64,000 bases of DNA, taken from assembly GCF_900167085.1 (NCBI RefSeq), contig NZ_FUXA01000004.1:65895-129894 (forward strand), written 5' to 3'. The stretch is from Eubacterium ruminantium. Lineage in GTDB: Bacteria; Bacillota; Clostridia; Lachnospirales; Lachnospiraceae. Positions 19,480-27,547 of this stretch are shown here, one piece after another. Each line of letters begins with the position of its first letter. Within the stretch, counting starts at the first letter, position 1. Below the pieces are notes generated by a model. That model was not told the origin of the DNA. It searched no databases and was given only the letters and a program-made list of their open reading frames with translations. The translations under genes and the position numbers were made by a program.

Positions 19480-20124
19480 ATGAGTAAATCATTTGCGGTA
19501 ATAGGACTTGGTAGATTTGGTAAAAAACTTGCGCTCAGCCTTTATGATATGGGAGCGGAAGTTCTTGCAGTAGATAAATCGTCTGAGATAGTTGAATCTG
19601 TTTCGGGTTCGGTAACTTATGCTATAGAAGCTGATGTATCAAATATTGAAGCTATGAAGGGAATCGGCATCAACAATATGGATGCTGTGGTAGTTGCCAT
19701 GGGTTCAGATCTTACATCAAGCATCATGGCTGTTATGGCAGCTAAAGAACAGGGCGTGCCTAAGGTTGTTGCCAAGGCGGCCGATGACAGAATGGGCGAA
19801 ATACTTAAGAGAGTCGGTGCGGATCAGATAATCTATCCTGAAGAGGATACGGGACTTCGTACTGCCAGAAAGCTTATTTCCGATACATTTCTTGAATTCT
19901 TTGATATTGATGACAACCTCTGCATGCTTGAAATGCGCCCTAAAGAGGATTGGATAGGAAAGAATCTTGTGCAGCTTAATCTTAGAGAGAAATATCGTCT
20001 TAACGTGGTTGCTGTTAAAGACCACAGCGAAATGAGATCATTTATCGATCCTGAGAGAGCGCTTGAAGAAGATACAGAGCTTCTTGTAATTATTGAGAAA
20101 AACGACCTTAAATTGTTGAAGTAA
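19480..20124 (+). CDS. ktrA: Potassium channel regulatory RCK subunit, KtrA/TrkA family
   Basis: 214-residue cytoplasmic protein that gates the adjacent TrkH/KtrB channel. An N-terminal Rossmann nucleotide-binding domain (VIGLGRFGKKLA near residue 6, VVAMGSDLTSS near 70) is followed by a C-terminal RCK_C/TrkA_C domain (about 135-214). It has a single RCK unit, as in KtrA, rather than the two of TrkA. The ATG at 19480 follows GGAGG with 5-base spacing. Ktr subunits bind ATP/ADP and often c-di-AMP; whether this one does is not evident. Confidence 0.92.
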   Translation: MSKSFAVIGLGRFGKKLALSLYDMGAEVLAVDKSSEIVESVSGSVTYAIEADVSNIEAMKGIGINNMDAVVVAMGSDLTSSIMAVMAAKEQGVPKVVAKAADDRMGEILKRVGADQIIYPEEDTGLRTARKLISDTFLEFFDIDDNLCMLEMRPKEDWIGKNLVQLNLREKYRLNVVAVKDHSEMRSFIDPERALEEDTELLVIIEKNDLKLLK

Positions 20125-20133
20125 TATAGAAAA

Positions 20134-21534
20134 ATGTTTAAGAAAAAAACTGTTGATAAATATACATATATGACGGAAACGCCTGTTCCGAAGCTTATAA
20201 CAGAACTTGCGGTGCCGACTATAATAAGTATGCTCATCACGGGAATTTATAATACAGCCGATACTTATTTTGTGGGTCGTGTTCCGGGAGAAGCTACTGC
20301 GGCGACGGCAGCGGTAGGTCTTGTATTTCCATTGATGGCTGTCATACAGGCATTCGGATTCTTCTTCGGACATGGTTCGGGTAATTTCCTTTCGAGAATG
20401 CTTGGAGCCGGTAAGAAAAAAGAATCTTCGGAAATGGCTTCTAATGGATTTGTAATGGCACTCCTTTTCGGAATAACCATAGCGATACTGGGAAATATCT
20501 TCATGGGTCCTTTGGTTGAATTCTTAGCTTCCGATAAGGTTGATGCTTCGACACTGGCAATGACGGACGATTATGCAAGGATAATTCTTATAGGTGCTCC
20601 TTTCATGATGTGTCAGTTCGTTATAAACAGTCAGCTGAGATTCCAGGGAAGTGCAGTATATGCCATGGTCGGTCTTGTTGCCGGTGCCATAGTCAATATA
20701 ATACTTGACCCAATCCTTATACTCGTATTAAAAATGAATGTAACAGGTGCGGCTATAGCGACAGTTCTTGGACAAATAACCAGTTTTGTGATCCTTCTGA
20801 TAGGATGCAGCAAGGGTGAAAATATAAGGCTGAGCCTTAAAAATGTTAATATCAATAAATATTACATTGTTCAGATAATCAATGGAGGAATCCCTTCACT
20901 TTTCAGACAGGGGCTTGCAGCAATCTCAGGAAGTTTGCTTAATCATGCTGCTGCAGAATTCGGAGGTACTCCGACTGTTTCGGGAATTACCATCGTTTCA
21001 AGAACCATGATGCTTCTTATATCTGCGCTGATTGGATTCGGACAGGGATTCCAGCCGGTATGCTCATTTAATTATGGAGCCAATAAAAAGGAAAGAGTAC
21101 GAGAAGGATTCTGGTTCTGCGTCAAGTGGGGAACGGTATTCCTTACTGTTATAGCGATCGTTTGCTATTCCTATGCGACGAATATAGTAGAGTTCTACAG
21201 AAAAGATCTGAGTGTTGTAAGTGTTGGTGAAGTGACATTAAGATTTCAGACTATAGTCCTTCCGCTTAATGCATTTATAGTCATGACAAATATGATGCTT
21301 CAATCCATCGGTAAAGGGGTCAAGGCATCCATCACGGCTTCGGCGAGAAACGGACTTTTCTTTATCCCGGCAATTATCATTCTTCCAAAGCTTTTTGGAT
21401 TAACGGGTGTTGAGATAACACAGATGGTTGCTGATATACTTACATTTATGATAACAATACCTTTTGCAATTTCTGAGCTAAAAAAGATGAAAAGTGATAT
21501 AATGGTAGCAGGCTTGCATGATTCGGACATTTAA
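20134..21534 (+). CDS. MATE-family multidrug/Na+ antiporter
   Basis: 466-residue polytopic membrane protein of the MATE superfamily, NorM/DinF-type, with 12 expected TM helices. The N-terminus ITELAVPTIISMLITGIYNTADTYFVG pattern and the second-half equivalent (GIPSLFRQGLAAISGSLLNH) are typical. It begins 9 bases after the ktrA stop with a weak ribosome binding site, so translation is probably coupled to ktrA. The substrate is unknown; the coupling with K+ uptake may be incidental. Confidence 0.88.
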   Translation: MFKKKTVDKYTYMTETPVPKLITELAVPTIISMLITGIYNTADTYFVGRVPGEATAATAAVGLVFPLMAVIQAFGFFFGHGSGNFLSRMLGAGKKKESSEMASNGFVMALLFGITIAILGNIFMGPLVEFLASDKVDASTLAMTDDYARIILIGAPFMMCQFVINSQLRFQGSAVYAMVGLVAGAIVNIILDPILILVLKMNVTGAAIATVLGQITSFVILLIGCSKGENIRLSLKNVNINKYYIVQIINGGIPSLFRQGLAAISGSLLNHAAAEFGGTPTVSGITIVSRTMMLLISALIGFGQGFQPVCSFNYGANKKERVREGFWFCVKWGTVFLTVIAIVCYSYATNIVEFYRKDLSVVSVGEVTLRFQTIVLPLNAFIVMTNMMLQSIGKGVKASITASARNGLFFIPAIIILPKLFGLTGVEITQMVADILTFMITIPFAISELKKMKSDIMVAGLHDSDI

Positions 21535-21599
21535 CATATATTTTTTAGTAGCCTTCTTTGGCGAGTGAAGAACAAAAGTTAATAAGAGAGGAAGCGGGA

Positions 21600-23243
21600 A
21601 TGAGAAATAAAGAATATCCATATGAAAATGTTACACAGATAGAAGACCTTAAGGAAATGATACTTAAGAAAGCACATGATATCCCTGATAAAACAGCATT
21701 TATCTATCCATGTGAATCAGGAGAAATGCGTAAGAGCTATCGTGATCTCAGCGAAGATATCAATGCATTTGGTGAGTGGATGTACCACAAAAAGATTAAG
21801 GATAAACATGTTGCCATAATCGGTGAAAATTCATATGAATGGCTTATAGTTTACTTTGCAACGGTTAACGGTGGAAATGTTGCGGTTGCTATCGATAAGA
21901 GTCTTCCTGACGAAGAGATAATCTCACTTGCAAAGATGGCAGATACAGATGTTGTATTTGTATCGGAGACATATTATGAGAAGGTAAAGAAAAAGGCCAG
22001 CAGAAAGGTTTATAACCTTAAAGATTTTGATGATATCCTCAAAGAAGGGCGTAAGCTTATCAAAGAAGGTAAAAATGAATTTGCAAGACATGTCATCGAT
22101 CCTGATAAGACTTCGACAATACTTTTTACTTCAGGAACATCAGGTGTAAGTAAGGGTGTTGAGCTCAGTCATCACAATATTGCTTATGAAGTAGTTCATA
22201 CAAGTATGCTTTTTGAGCCACAGGGAGGAACTCTTTCAGTGCTTCCTTTCCATCATGCATTTGGTCTTGTGGTTTCAATATTCATGATACTTAATTACGG
22301 TAAATCAGTATTTATCAATAAGAGCCTTAAACATGTAAAGAAGAACATGGAAGAGTTTGGACCTCAGACAATGTTCCTTGTACCGATGTTCGTAGAATTT
22401 TTCCATAAACAGATCTGGCTTGAGATTGAGAAGAAGGGTAAGACAAAGATGTTCAAGAGACTTATGAAGTCTACAGATCTTCTTCGTAAGGCTAAGATCG
22501 ATCTCAGAAGCAAGATGTATAGCCCGATCAAGAAAGTATTCGGTGGAAATCTCGAATATATCATCTGCGGTGGAGCGGCTCTTGATCCTATGTATGTTCG
22601 CGAGTTCAGAACATGGGGCATAGAAATCCTCAATGGATACGGTGCAACAGAATGTTCTCCATGTACAGCTGTAAATAGAATCTATCATCATAAGGACGGA
22701 AGTGTAGGTCATCTTGTTCCGGGTATTGATGTTAAGGTTACAGATGACGGTGAAATCGCATTTAAGGGCGAACTTGTTATGAAGGGATATTATAAGAACC
22801 CTGAAGCAACAGATGCTGCGCTCATAGACGGATGGTATCATACGGGAGACCTTGGATATGTTGATGAAGATGATTTTATCTTCCTTACAGGCAGAAAGAA
22901 GAATCTTATCATCCTCAGTAATGGTGAGAACATATCGCCGGAAGAACTTGAGCAGGATATTGCAAGAGATGATGCGGTTGAGGAAGTCCTTGTTTATGAT
23001 GAAAACGGAAAGATCGTAGCTGAGATATTCCCTAATGAAGCTCATAGAGATGACAAAGAATATTTCGAGAAGCTGAAGAGTAAAGTAAATAAGGGAAGAC
23101 CAATCTATAAGCAGATCACACGTATAAAGCTTCGTAACGAAGAATTTATAAAGAATGCAAGTATGAAGATCGTCAGATATAAAAATATTCCGGGAATGAT
23201 GCCTAGAATTGAGAAAAAGGATGACGAGAAATCCGATAAATAA
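21600..23243 (+). CDS. AMP-forming acyl-CoA synthetase (long-chain fatty-acid-CoA ligase-like)
   Basis: 547-residue member of the ANL adenylating superfamily, which activates carboxylic acids as acyl-AMP and then thioesters. The AMP-binding loop TSGTSGVSKGVELSH lies near residue 183; YGATECSPCT follows near 360 and the hinge/A8 region GWYHTGDLGYVDEDD near 415. The C-terminal catalytic Lys region is present (KNASMKIVRYKN). The ATG at 21600 follows GAGAGGAAG; the frame extension to 21558 lacks support. Substrate chain length cannot be told. The terminator that once followed the gene is now split by an IS element. Confidence 0.88.
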   Translation: MRNKEYPYENVTQIEDLKEMILKKAHDIPDKTAFIYPCESGEMRKSYRDLSEDINAFGEWMYHKKIKDKHVAIIGENSYEWLIVYFATVNGGNVAVAIDKSLPDEEIISLAKMADTDVVFVSETYYEKVKKKASRKVYNLKDFDDILKEGRKLIKEGKNEFARHVIDPDKTSTILFTSGTSGVSKGVELSHHNIAYEVVHTSMLFEPQGGTLSVLPFHHAFGLVVSIFMILNYGKSVFINKSLKHVKKNMEEFGPQTMFLVPMFVEFFHKQIWLEIEKKGKTKMFKRLMKSTDLLRKAKIDLRSKMYSPIKKVFGGNLEYIICGGAALDPMYVREFRTWGIEILNGYGATECSPCTAVNRIYHHKDGSVGHLVPGIDVKVTDDGEIAFKGELVMKGYYKNPEATDAALIDGWYHTGDLGYVDEDDFIFLTGRKKNLIILSNGENISPEELEQDIARDDAVEEVLVYDENGKIVAEIFPNEAHRDDKEYFEKLKSKVNKGRPIYKQITRIKLRNEEFIKNASMKIVRYKNIPGMMPRIEKKDDEKSDK

Positions 23244-23260
23244 ATATTTTTAAAAAATTA

Positions 23261-23288
23261 ACGAGAGAGAATTATTATTCTCTCTCGT
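23261..23288. repeat. Left 28-bp target-site duplication (terminator hairpin copy)
   Basis: A perfect palindromic hairpin, 12-bp arms ACGAGAGAGAAT and ATTCTCTCTCGT around TATT. It is identical to 24912-24939 on the other side of the IS. This copy keeps the U-tract for minus-strand transcripts (TAATTTTTT when read on the minus strand) but has lost the plus-strand one, because the IS starts right after it. Confidence 0.9.
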
Positions 23289-23305
23289 CAGAGTGTAGAC
23301 AAAGA

Positions 23306-23347
23306 CGGTTGCGGAACGATAGTTCCGCAGCCGATTTTTCTTTTTTT
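23306..23347 (+). terminator. Inward-facing terminator at the left IS end
   Basis: Composite stem CGG / CCG and GCGGAAC / GTTCCGC around GATA, followed by ATTTTTCTTTTTTT on the plus strand. It stops plus-strand transcription entering the IS from the acyl-CoA ligase side, preventing antisense RNA to the transposase. Confidence 0.8.
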
Positions 23348-23350
23348 GAA

Positions 23351-24775
23351 TTATGCAGCAGCTAATAAACCTGAAAATCGGTTAAATACGTGGCCTATTA
23401 TACCCTTTCTTTGTAGCATTCTTGCTAGTTTTTTCAAATTAAGGCATGCATAAGTAAGCCCGACCTTCATTTCCATTCGAGCTTTTCCATACATTTGTGT
23501 ATATCTAAAGTTGTGGTTTTCTTTAGCAGTCCCAAATAGTCTCTCGATAGTCTCTTTACGAAGCTTATACAATTCTTTCATGCCAAGGGTATGTCTTATA
23601 TCTTCGCATTTCTCCATGTATTCTTCCCAGATATGTCTGGTAACAACTTTTACATGATCTCTGCTTTCTGTACATTGGCTAAGGTATGGGCATTCGGAAC
23701 ATATATGTTTACAACTTTTGTATTCTTTATAGCCATCCCTGTTTGTTGTACTATATCGAAGAATCTGATTGTTAGGACAAATGTAGCAATCGTAGTATTC
23801 GTCATATACATACTCATATTTCTTGAAGAATCGCTCTTTAGTCATTGGTTGTTTGTATGGAAATAGAGGTGTGATTCCTTTATCAATAAGTAGTTTTGCT
23901 ATTGCCGGAGTTTTATATCCGGCGTCTGCTATTAGAGTTCTTATTCCGATATCTTCTATCTTGTCAAATAACCCTTTAAATGTTCTGCTATCATGCTCAT
24001 TTCCAGGACTAACAGTATAACCTAGAATCCATCCGTTCTTATCACATGCTGTTTCTATAGAGTAGGCAAAAACTTGCTTATGTTCTCCTTTGTGAAACCA
24101 GCCGCTTTCAGGATCTGTCGTACTTTCTTTTATTTCTTTTGTGTTTCCGGATGTTCCTCCGGATGAATGATTATTATCATCTGAATTGTCTTTTTCCTTA
24201 AGAGGTTTTTTGCCTTTTTTCTCTCTATCATCATTTATCTCTTTTTTGAGAAGTTCTTCATAGAAAAGTGCCTCTTCCTGAGCTATGCGTTTTCTCATCT
24301 TTTTATTATTAGCTCTTGCTTTTACATGCGTCGCATCCACAAAAACTTCTGTTGGATCTACTAACTTCCATTTGTAACAGTCTTCAAGAATCTTAGCAAA
24401 AATCTGTTCAAATAAATCTGTATCTTTGAATCGTCGAGTATAATTCTTTCCAAATGTAGAAAAATGAGGAACTGGGTCATACATTTCAAGTCCCAAGAAC
24501 CAGCGGTAAGCAACATTTACTTCAATGTCTTTGATGGTTTGGCGCATACTTTTAATGCCATACAGATACTGAATGAATGGGATTTTAATTAGTACAACAG
24601 GGTCAAGGCTTGGCCGACCGTTATCTAAACAATACTTATCCTCAACCAGATCATAAATAAAAGACCAGTCTATAGCCTTATCAATAAGGCGTAAGAGATG
24701 GTCTTGAGGCACTAAATCATCCATACAGAACATTTGAATCTGTTCTCTATTCTTATCAGTATTCTGAGTCATCAT
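23351..24775 (-). CDS. IS1182-family transposase
   Basis: 474-residue DDE transposase. The N-terminal DUF772-like segment (GRPSLDPVVLIKIPFIQYLYG near residue 53, in part) and the C-terminal DDE_Tnp_1 domain are both present. Candidate catalytic residues lie in FVDATHVKARAN (first Asp), LIADAGYKTP (second Asp) and TIERLFGTAKENH (Glu). A charged, Ser/Gly-rich linker lies around residues 180-220. Start at 24775 (or the adjacent ATG at 24772), preceded by AAGGAGG. No frameshift or stop is seen, so the enzyme should be functional. Confidence 0.93.
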   Translation of the reverse strand: MMTQNTDKNREQIQMFCMDDLVPQDHLLRLIDKAIDWSFIYDLVEDKYCLDNGRPSLDPVVLIKIPFIQYLYGIKSMRQTIKDIEVNVAYRWFLGLEMYDPVPHFSTFGKNYTRRFKDTDLFEQIFAKILEDCYKWKLVDPTEVFVDATHVKARANNKKMRKRIAQEEALFYEELLKKEINDDREKKGKKPLKEKDNSDDNNHSSGGTSGNTKEIKESTTDPESGWFHKGEHKQVFAYSIETACDKNGWILGYTVSPGNEHDSRTFKGLFDKIEDIGIRTLIADAGYKTPAIAKLLIDKGITPLFPYKQPMTKERFFKKYEYVYDEYYDCYICPNNQILRYSTTNRDGYKEYKSCKHICSECPYLSQCTESRDHVKVVTRHIWEEYMEKCEDIRHTLGMKELYKLRKETIERLFGTAKENHNFRYTQMYGKARMEMKVGLTYACLNLKKLARMLQRKGIIGHVFNRFSGLLAAA

Positions 24776-24871
24776 AGGCGGCTTACCTCCTTAAAAATGA
24801 TACATTAATTATACCATAAAAAGGGCAGTAAAGCCAGTAAATATAAGGGTTTACGCAGTTTTTTGATATAG

Positions 24872-24895
24872 AAAAATCAGGGGCAGCGCCCCTGA
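24872..24895 (-). terminator. Inward-facing terminator at the right IS end, upstream of the transposase
   Basis: Stem TCAGGGGC / GCCCCTGA with a 3-base loop, followed on the minus strand by TTTTTC. It lies upstream of the transposase gene in its own direction, so it would block read-through from the neighbouring GH42 gene into the transposase. Confidence 0.75.
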
Positions 24896-24911
24896 CTTTG
24901 TCTACAGTCTG

Positions 24912-24944
24912 ACGAGAGAGAATTATTATTCTCTCTCGTTTTTG
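24912..24944 (+). terminator. Right 28-bp target-site copy with plus-strand U-tract
   Basis: 24912-24939 repeats the hairpin at 23261-23288 exactly and is followed by TTTTT. Before insertion this was one bidirectional terminator between the converging acyl-CoA ligase and GH42 genes. The plus-strand U-tract stayed with this copy and the minus-strand one with the left copy. Confidence 0.8.
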
Positions 24945-24948
24945 CATC

Positions 24949-27015
24949 TTATATTGTCAGATATTCAAGTATGGCGACTCCCCATGGTGGAAGAGTGATC
25001 TTTTCATCTTTGAGGATCTTCTTATTATCATAAGGGTCTGCTACAGTATTATTCATGATTAGATTGGCATCGCCTGCGATATTACTGAAGGTAAGATCAT
25101 CAGGTGTATAGTTAAGGAAGAAGAGAACATGATTACCGGCATCATTTATTCCCTGCTTAACAGTAAGGCCTTTCTTGTTATCAAATGATAGTTTTGCATC
25201 TTCCTTAAAATCTATTCTCTGAAGAAAATCAGAAAGGATGGCAGACATAAGTTTTTCATCAGGAAGAGTTGCTATATACATAGCTTTTCCTTTGCCGTAG
25301 GAATTAACAGTTACTGCGGAATAATCACCCCAGAATTTATGCTGATAATTAGCGATGGATTCAGCAGTGTCACGCTTTACAAGTTCCATCCATTCCGAAC
25401 ATTCTCCGGTAACTATATTATCTTCGCCGTTTTCTTTATCAGAAACAGTAACGGATATTTTAAGATCTGTCGGATGAGTGAACTGGTCATAATGTATACC
25501 CAGTGATTTGTTGATTATATGAGGCTGGGTGTCGCAATAAATCTTTAAATGTTCGTCTGCAAATCCGGTTTTAAATGTAGCGATGATATTTCCACCGGTT
25601 TCTACGTATGTATTTATGGCATTTAAGAATTCGTCTTTAGCGCTGTAAAGTGCAGGAAGGATGACAAGGCTATATTCACTGAGGAGATTCTTATCAGCAG
25701 GAATAACATCAAATTCAATATTTAAATCTGACAGGCTGTCAGCTATACGTCGGTAGACTGCATTGTAGGATGAGTCACCATTATTTGCTGTAGGAAATTC
25801 AATAAGTCCTGTCAGGGAATTGTTGTCCATAACTACAGCAATTTTATTGATCTTCTTAAGGTTTTTGATGTAATCTCCAATCTTCTTCAGATCGTTTCCT
25901 ATGGTTGAAATCTCGCGGTAGGTTTCATTTTCTGCAAGGTCATGGGAGAGTATACCCTTCCAGTAACTTTCGATTGCATTATGGATACTGTGCCAATGCC
26001 AGTACATTACAGCATTCGCACCATTTGCTATGTGACTGAATGCATGAAGTCTTAACTGTCCCGGGAAAGGAAGCCATCTCAGATTGCCCTGAGCTTCAGT
26101 TTCAAGAAGCAGGTAGTTGTCACGTTTTAAACCTCTTATGAGATTTCCACAGGCGGTTATCTCATGACCTGTAAGATCATACTGAGACGGATGATAGATA
26201 TCGCATCCGGCAACATCCATACGCTTTGCAGCCTCGCGCTGATCGGCTTCAGGATGCATTCCGTAAGAGAAGGTATGCCACTCAAAATCAAAATTATGAG
26301 TGATGAACTGGTCCGGACGTTTATATTCCGATACGATATCCAGTTGCCAGTTAAGATAATCTGTAACAATCTTTCGCTGGAATTTTTTGAACTCTGCATC
26401 GATACTTTCATTGATAGTCTGCTTGATATCAGGGAAATGTTCCCAGTTGTCAACTCTGTTACTCCAGTAATCAAGACCGAATTCATGGTTAAATGAATTG
26501 ATATCAGGGAATTTCTCCTTGAGATATTCTACAAAAAGTTTCTGAGGCCTTTCGCCACAGCTGTCATAAGTATGTGTTTCATTGTCGAGCTGATATCCGA
26601 TAACGCAAGGTCTGTCTTTTACCTGTTCCATAAGTTTTCTGATGATCCTCTCGGCATATTTTCTGAAAATAGGAGAGGTTACATCCATATTCTGTCTTGG
26701 ACCGTAAGTATTCTGGCCATGATGAGTCATGGCGAGGATATCATCTGCTTTATCTGCAAGCCATGATGGGATTGCATATGTAGGCGTTCCGACTATAACT
26801 GACAGGTTGTACTTCTCTGCACAGTCAAGCATTCTATGTAAATGAGTAAAATCGAAACGACCTTCTTCAGGTTCCCAGGTACTCCATGTTGATTCTGCAA
26901 TTCTTATGGTATTGATGCCGGCTTTAACCATCATTTCCATATCTTTTTCAATTCTGTCATAAGGCATATATTCATCATAATATGCTGCTCCGAATAAGAT
27001 ATTATTTACTTTCAT
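24949..27015 (-). CDS. Beta-galactosidase, glycoside hydrolase family 42
   Basis: 688-residue cytoplasmic enzyme (no signal peptide) releasing terminal beta-galactose. It has the GH42 order: a catalytic TIM barrel (residues 1-370) with GINTIRIAESTWSTWEPEEG near the start, the acid/base Glu in IGYQLDNETH (near 147) and a likely nucleophile in LLLETEAQGNLRW (near 305). A trimerisation/glutamine-amidotransferase-like domain (about 390-610) and a small beta C-terminal domain follow. It starts after GAGGATCAGT. It is divergent from the unknown 611-residue gene and the GH53 galactanase, which fits use of beta-1,4-galactan oligosaccharides. Confidence 0.92.
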   Translation of the reverse strand: MKVNNILFGAAYYDEYMPYDRIEKDMEMMVKAGINTIRIAESTWSTWEPEEGRFDFTHLHRMLDCAEKYNLSVIVGTPTYAIPSWLADKADDILAMTHHGQNTYGPRQNMDVTSPIFRKYAERIIRKLMEQVKDRPCVIGYQLDNETHTYDSCGERPQKLFVEYLKEKFPDINSFNHEFGLDYWSNRVDNWEHFPDIKQTINESIDAEFKKFQRKIVTDYLNWQLDIVSEYKRPDQFITHNFDFEWHTFSYGMHPEADQREAAKRMDVAGCDIYHPSQYDLTGHEITACGNLIRGLKRDNYLLLETEAQGNLRWLPFPGQLRLHAFSHIANGANAVMYWHWHSIHNAIESYWKGILSHDLAENETYREISTIGNDLKKIGDYIKNLKKINKIAVVMDNNSLTGLIEFPTANNGDSSYNAVYRRIADSLSDLNIEFDVIPADKNLLSEYSLVILPALYSAKDEFLNAINTYVETGGNIIATFKTGFADEHLKIYCDTQPHIINKSLGIHYDQFTHPTDLKISVTVSDKENGEDNIVTGECSEWMELVKRDTAESIANYQHKFWGDYSAVTVNSYGKGKAMYIATLPDEKLMSAILSDFLQRIDFKEDAKLSFDNKKGLTVKQGINDAGNHVLFFLNYTPDDLTFSNIAGDANLIMNNTVADPYDNKKILKDEKITLPPWGVAILEYLTI

Positions 27016-27032
27016 ACTGATCCTCGGCTTTC

Positions 27033-27072
27033 TTTTGGTTGATCTTTCGGTTGGTCTTTTGGTTGATCTTTC
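27033..27072. repeat. 12-bp tandem repeats in the GH42 leader
   Basis: Three 12-bp units on the plus strand: TTTTGGTTGATC, TTTCGGTTGGTC, TTTTGGTTGATC, then a partial TTTC. In the GH42 mRNA this gives an unstructured A/C-rich stretch of GATCAACCAAAA-type repeats directly upstream of the ribosome binding site. It could bind a regulatory RNA or protein, or be slippage-generated. Function unknown. Confidence 0.5.
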
Positions 27073-27125
27073 ATTACTTGACTTGATTCGGCTAAAATAT
27101 CTAAAAACACACGAATAACAACGTG

Positions 27126-27139
27126 TGCAACCGATTGCT
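27126..27139. promoter_or_regulatory. LacI-family/cre-like operator near the GH42 promoter
   Basis: TGCAACCGATTGCT fits the LacI/GalR-family half-site pattern with central CG and matches the catabolite-responsive element consensus TGNAANCGNTTNCA at all but the last position. A second CAACCGATTGC lies at 27289-27299. They are likely sites for a galactoside-responsive repressor or CcpA. No LacI-family gene is in the window. Confidence 0.5.
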
Positions 27140-27279
27140 CAAACTCAGTATAACATGAATCGTTAAAAAAGAAACATATTTTTAAAAAAACTTCAGAAAT
27201 TGTGCAAAATGTATAAATAAAATCCTTGAAATTCGGCAATATTACATATTTCATTTATTTTTGTAAACAGTTATACTGC

Positions 27280-27341
27280 AACTATGGACAACCGATTGCG
27301 CAACCGGATTTTACGTGATTGCGGCAAGGTTGACCATAGTT
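27280..27341. promoter_or_regulatory. Composite dyad region in the GH42/611-residue gene intergenic space
   Basis: Outer arms AACTATGGACAACC (27280-27293) and GGTTGACCATAGTT (27328-27341) match as a 14-bp inverted repeat with one mismatch. Inside the left part, CCGATTGCGCAACCGG (27292-27307) is itself a 16-bp near-palindrome with a central CG, again LacI-like. It may be a cooperative operator or a DNA loop site between the divergent promoters. Confidence 0.5.
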
Positions 27342-27344
27342 GTT

Positions 27345-27540
27345 CCTAAATTTGTTTAGGATGATCGTAAAAGCACGGCGGATCGTCCGACTCGTTAATG
27401 TCATTGTTATAACTACCCATAATAAATGCGTGCTTCACAAGAAAGCCTCCTGCGGCGTCCCTTATTTTCCGCAGGACGTGCTGACTATTTATTCCGTTAA
27501 AAGCGGATGATCATAGATACTGAAATTTAAGGAGGTTAAA
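27345..27540 (+). promoter_or_regulatory. Highly structured leader upstream of the 611-residue gene
   Basis: About 200 bases with several consecutive stems: CCTAAA / TTTAGG (27345-27360), GGATGATC / GATCGTCC (27359-27388, 8 bp with one G-U), and TCCTGCGG / CCGCAGGA (27448-27476). A long-range pairing AGCAC (27371-27375) with GTGCT (27479-27483) is also possible. No U-tract and no open frame with a ribosome binding site occur before AAGGAGG. It is a candidate cis-regulatory RNA. I do not recognise it as a known riboswitch. Confidence 0.45.
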
Positions 27541-27547
27541 GAAAAGA

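Larger units (their letters stand above)
23289..24911 (-). mobile_element. IS1182-family insertion sequence, complete, 1623 bp
   Basis: Bounded by imperfect 18-bp terminal inverted repeats, CAGAGTGTAGACAAAGAC at the left and, read inward on the minus strand, CAGACTGTAGACAAAGTC at the right (16 of 18 identical). It contains one intact transposase gene. It is flanked by perfect 28-bp direct repeats made of an entire terminator hairpin. Each end carries an inward-facing terminator. Intact frame and perfect target duplication suggest a recent insertion. Confidence 0.9.

Noticed and set aside
22305-23045. 246-codon open frame antisense to the acyl-CoA ligase
   Set aside because: It lies wholly within a conserved enzyme gene, has no ribosome binding site, and its composition reflects the opposite strand.
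27012-27254. Minus-strand open frame of 80 codons with repeated Asp-Gln-Pro-Lys, overlapping the GH42 start
   Set aside because: No ribosome binding site; the peptide repeat is a by-product of the 12-bp DNA repeats, and the frame covers the GH42 promoter and operator.
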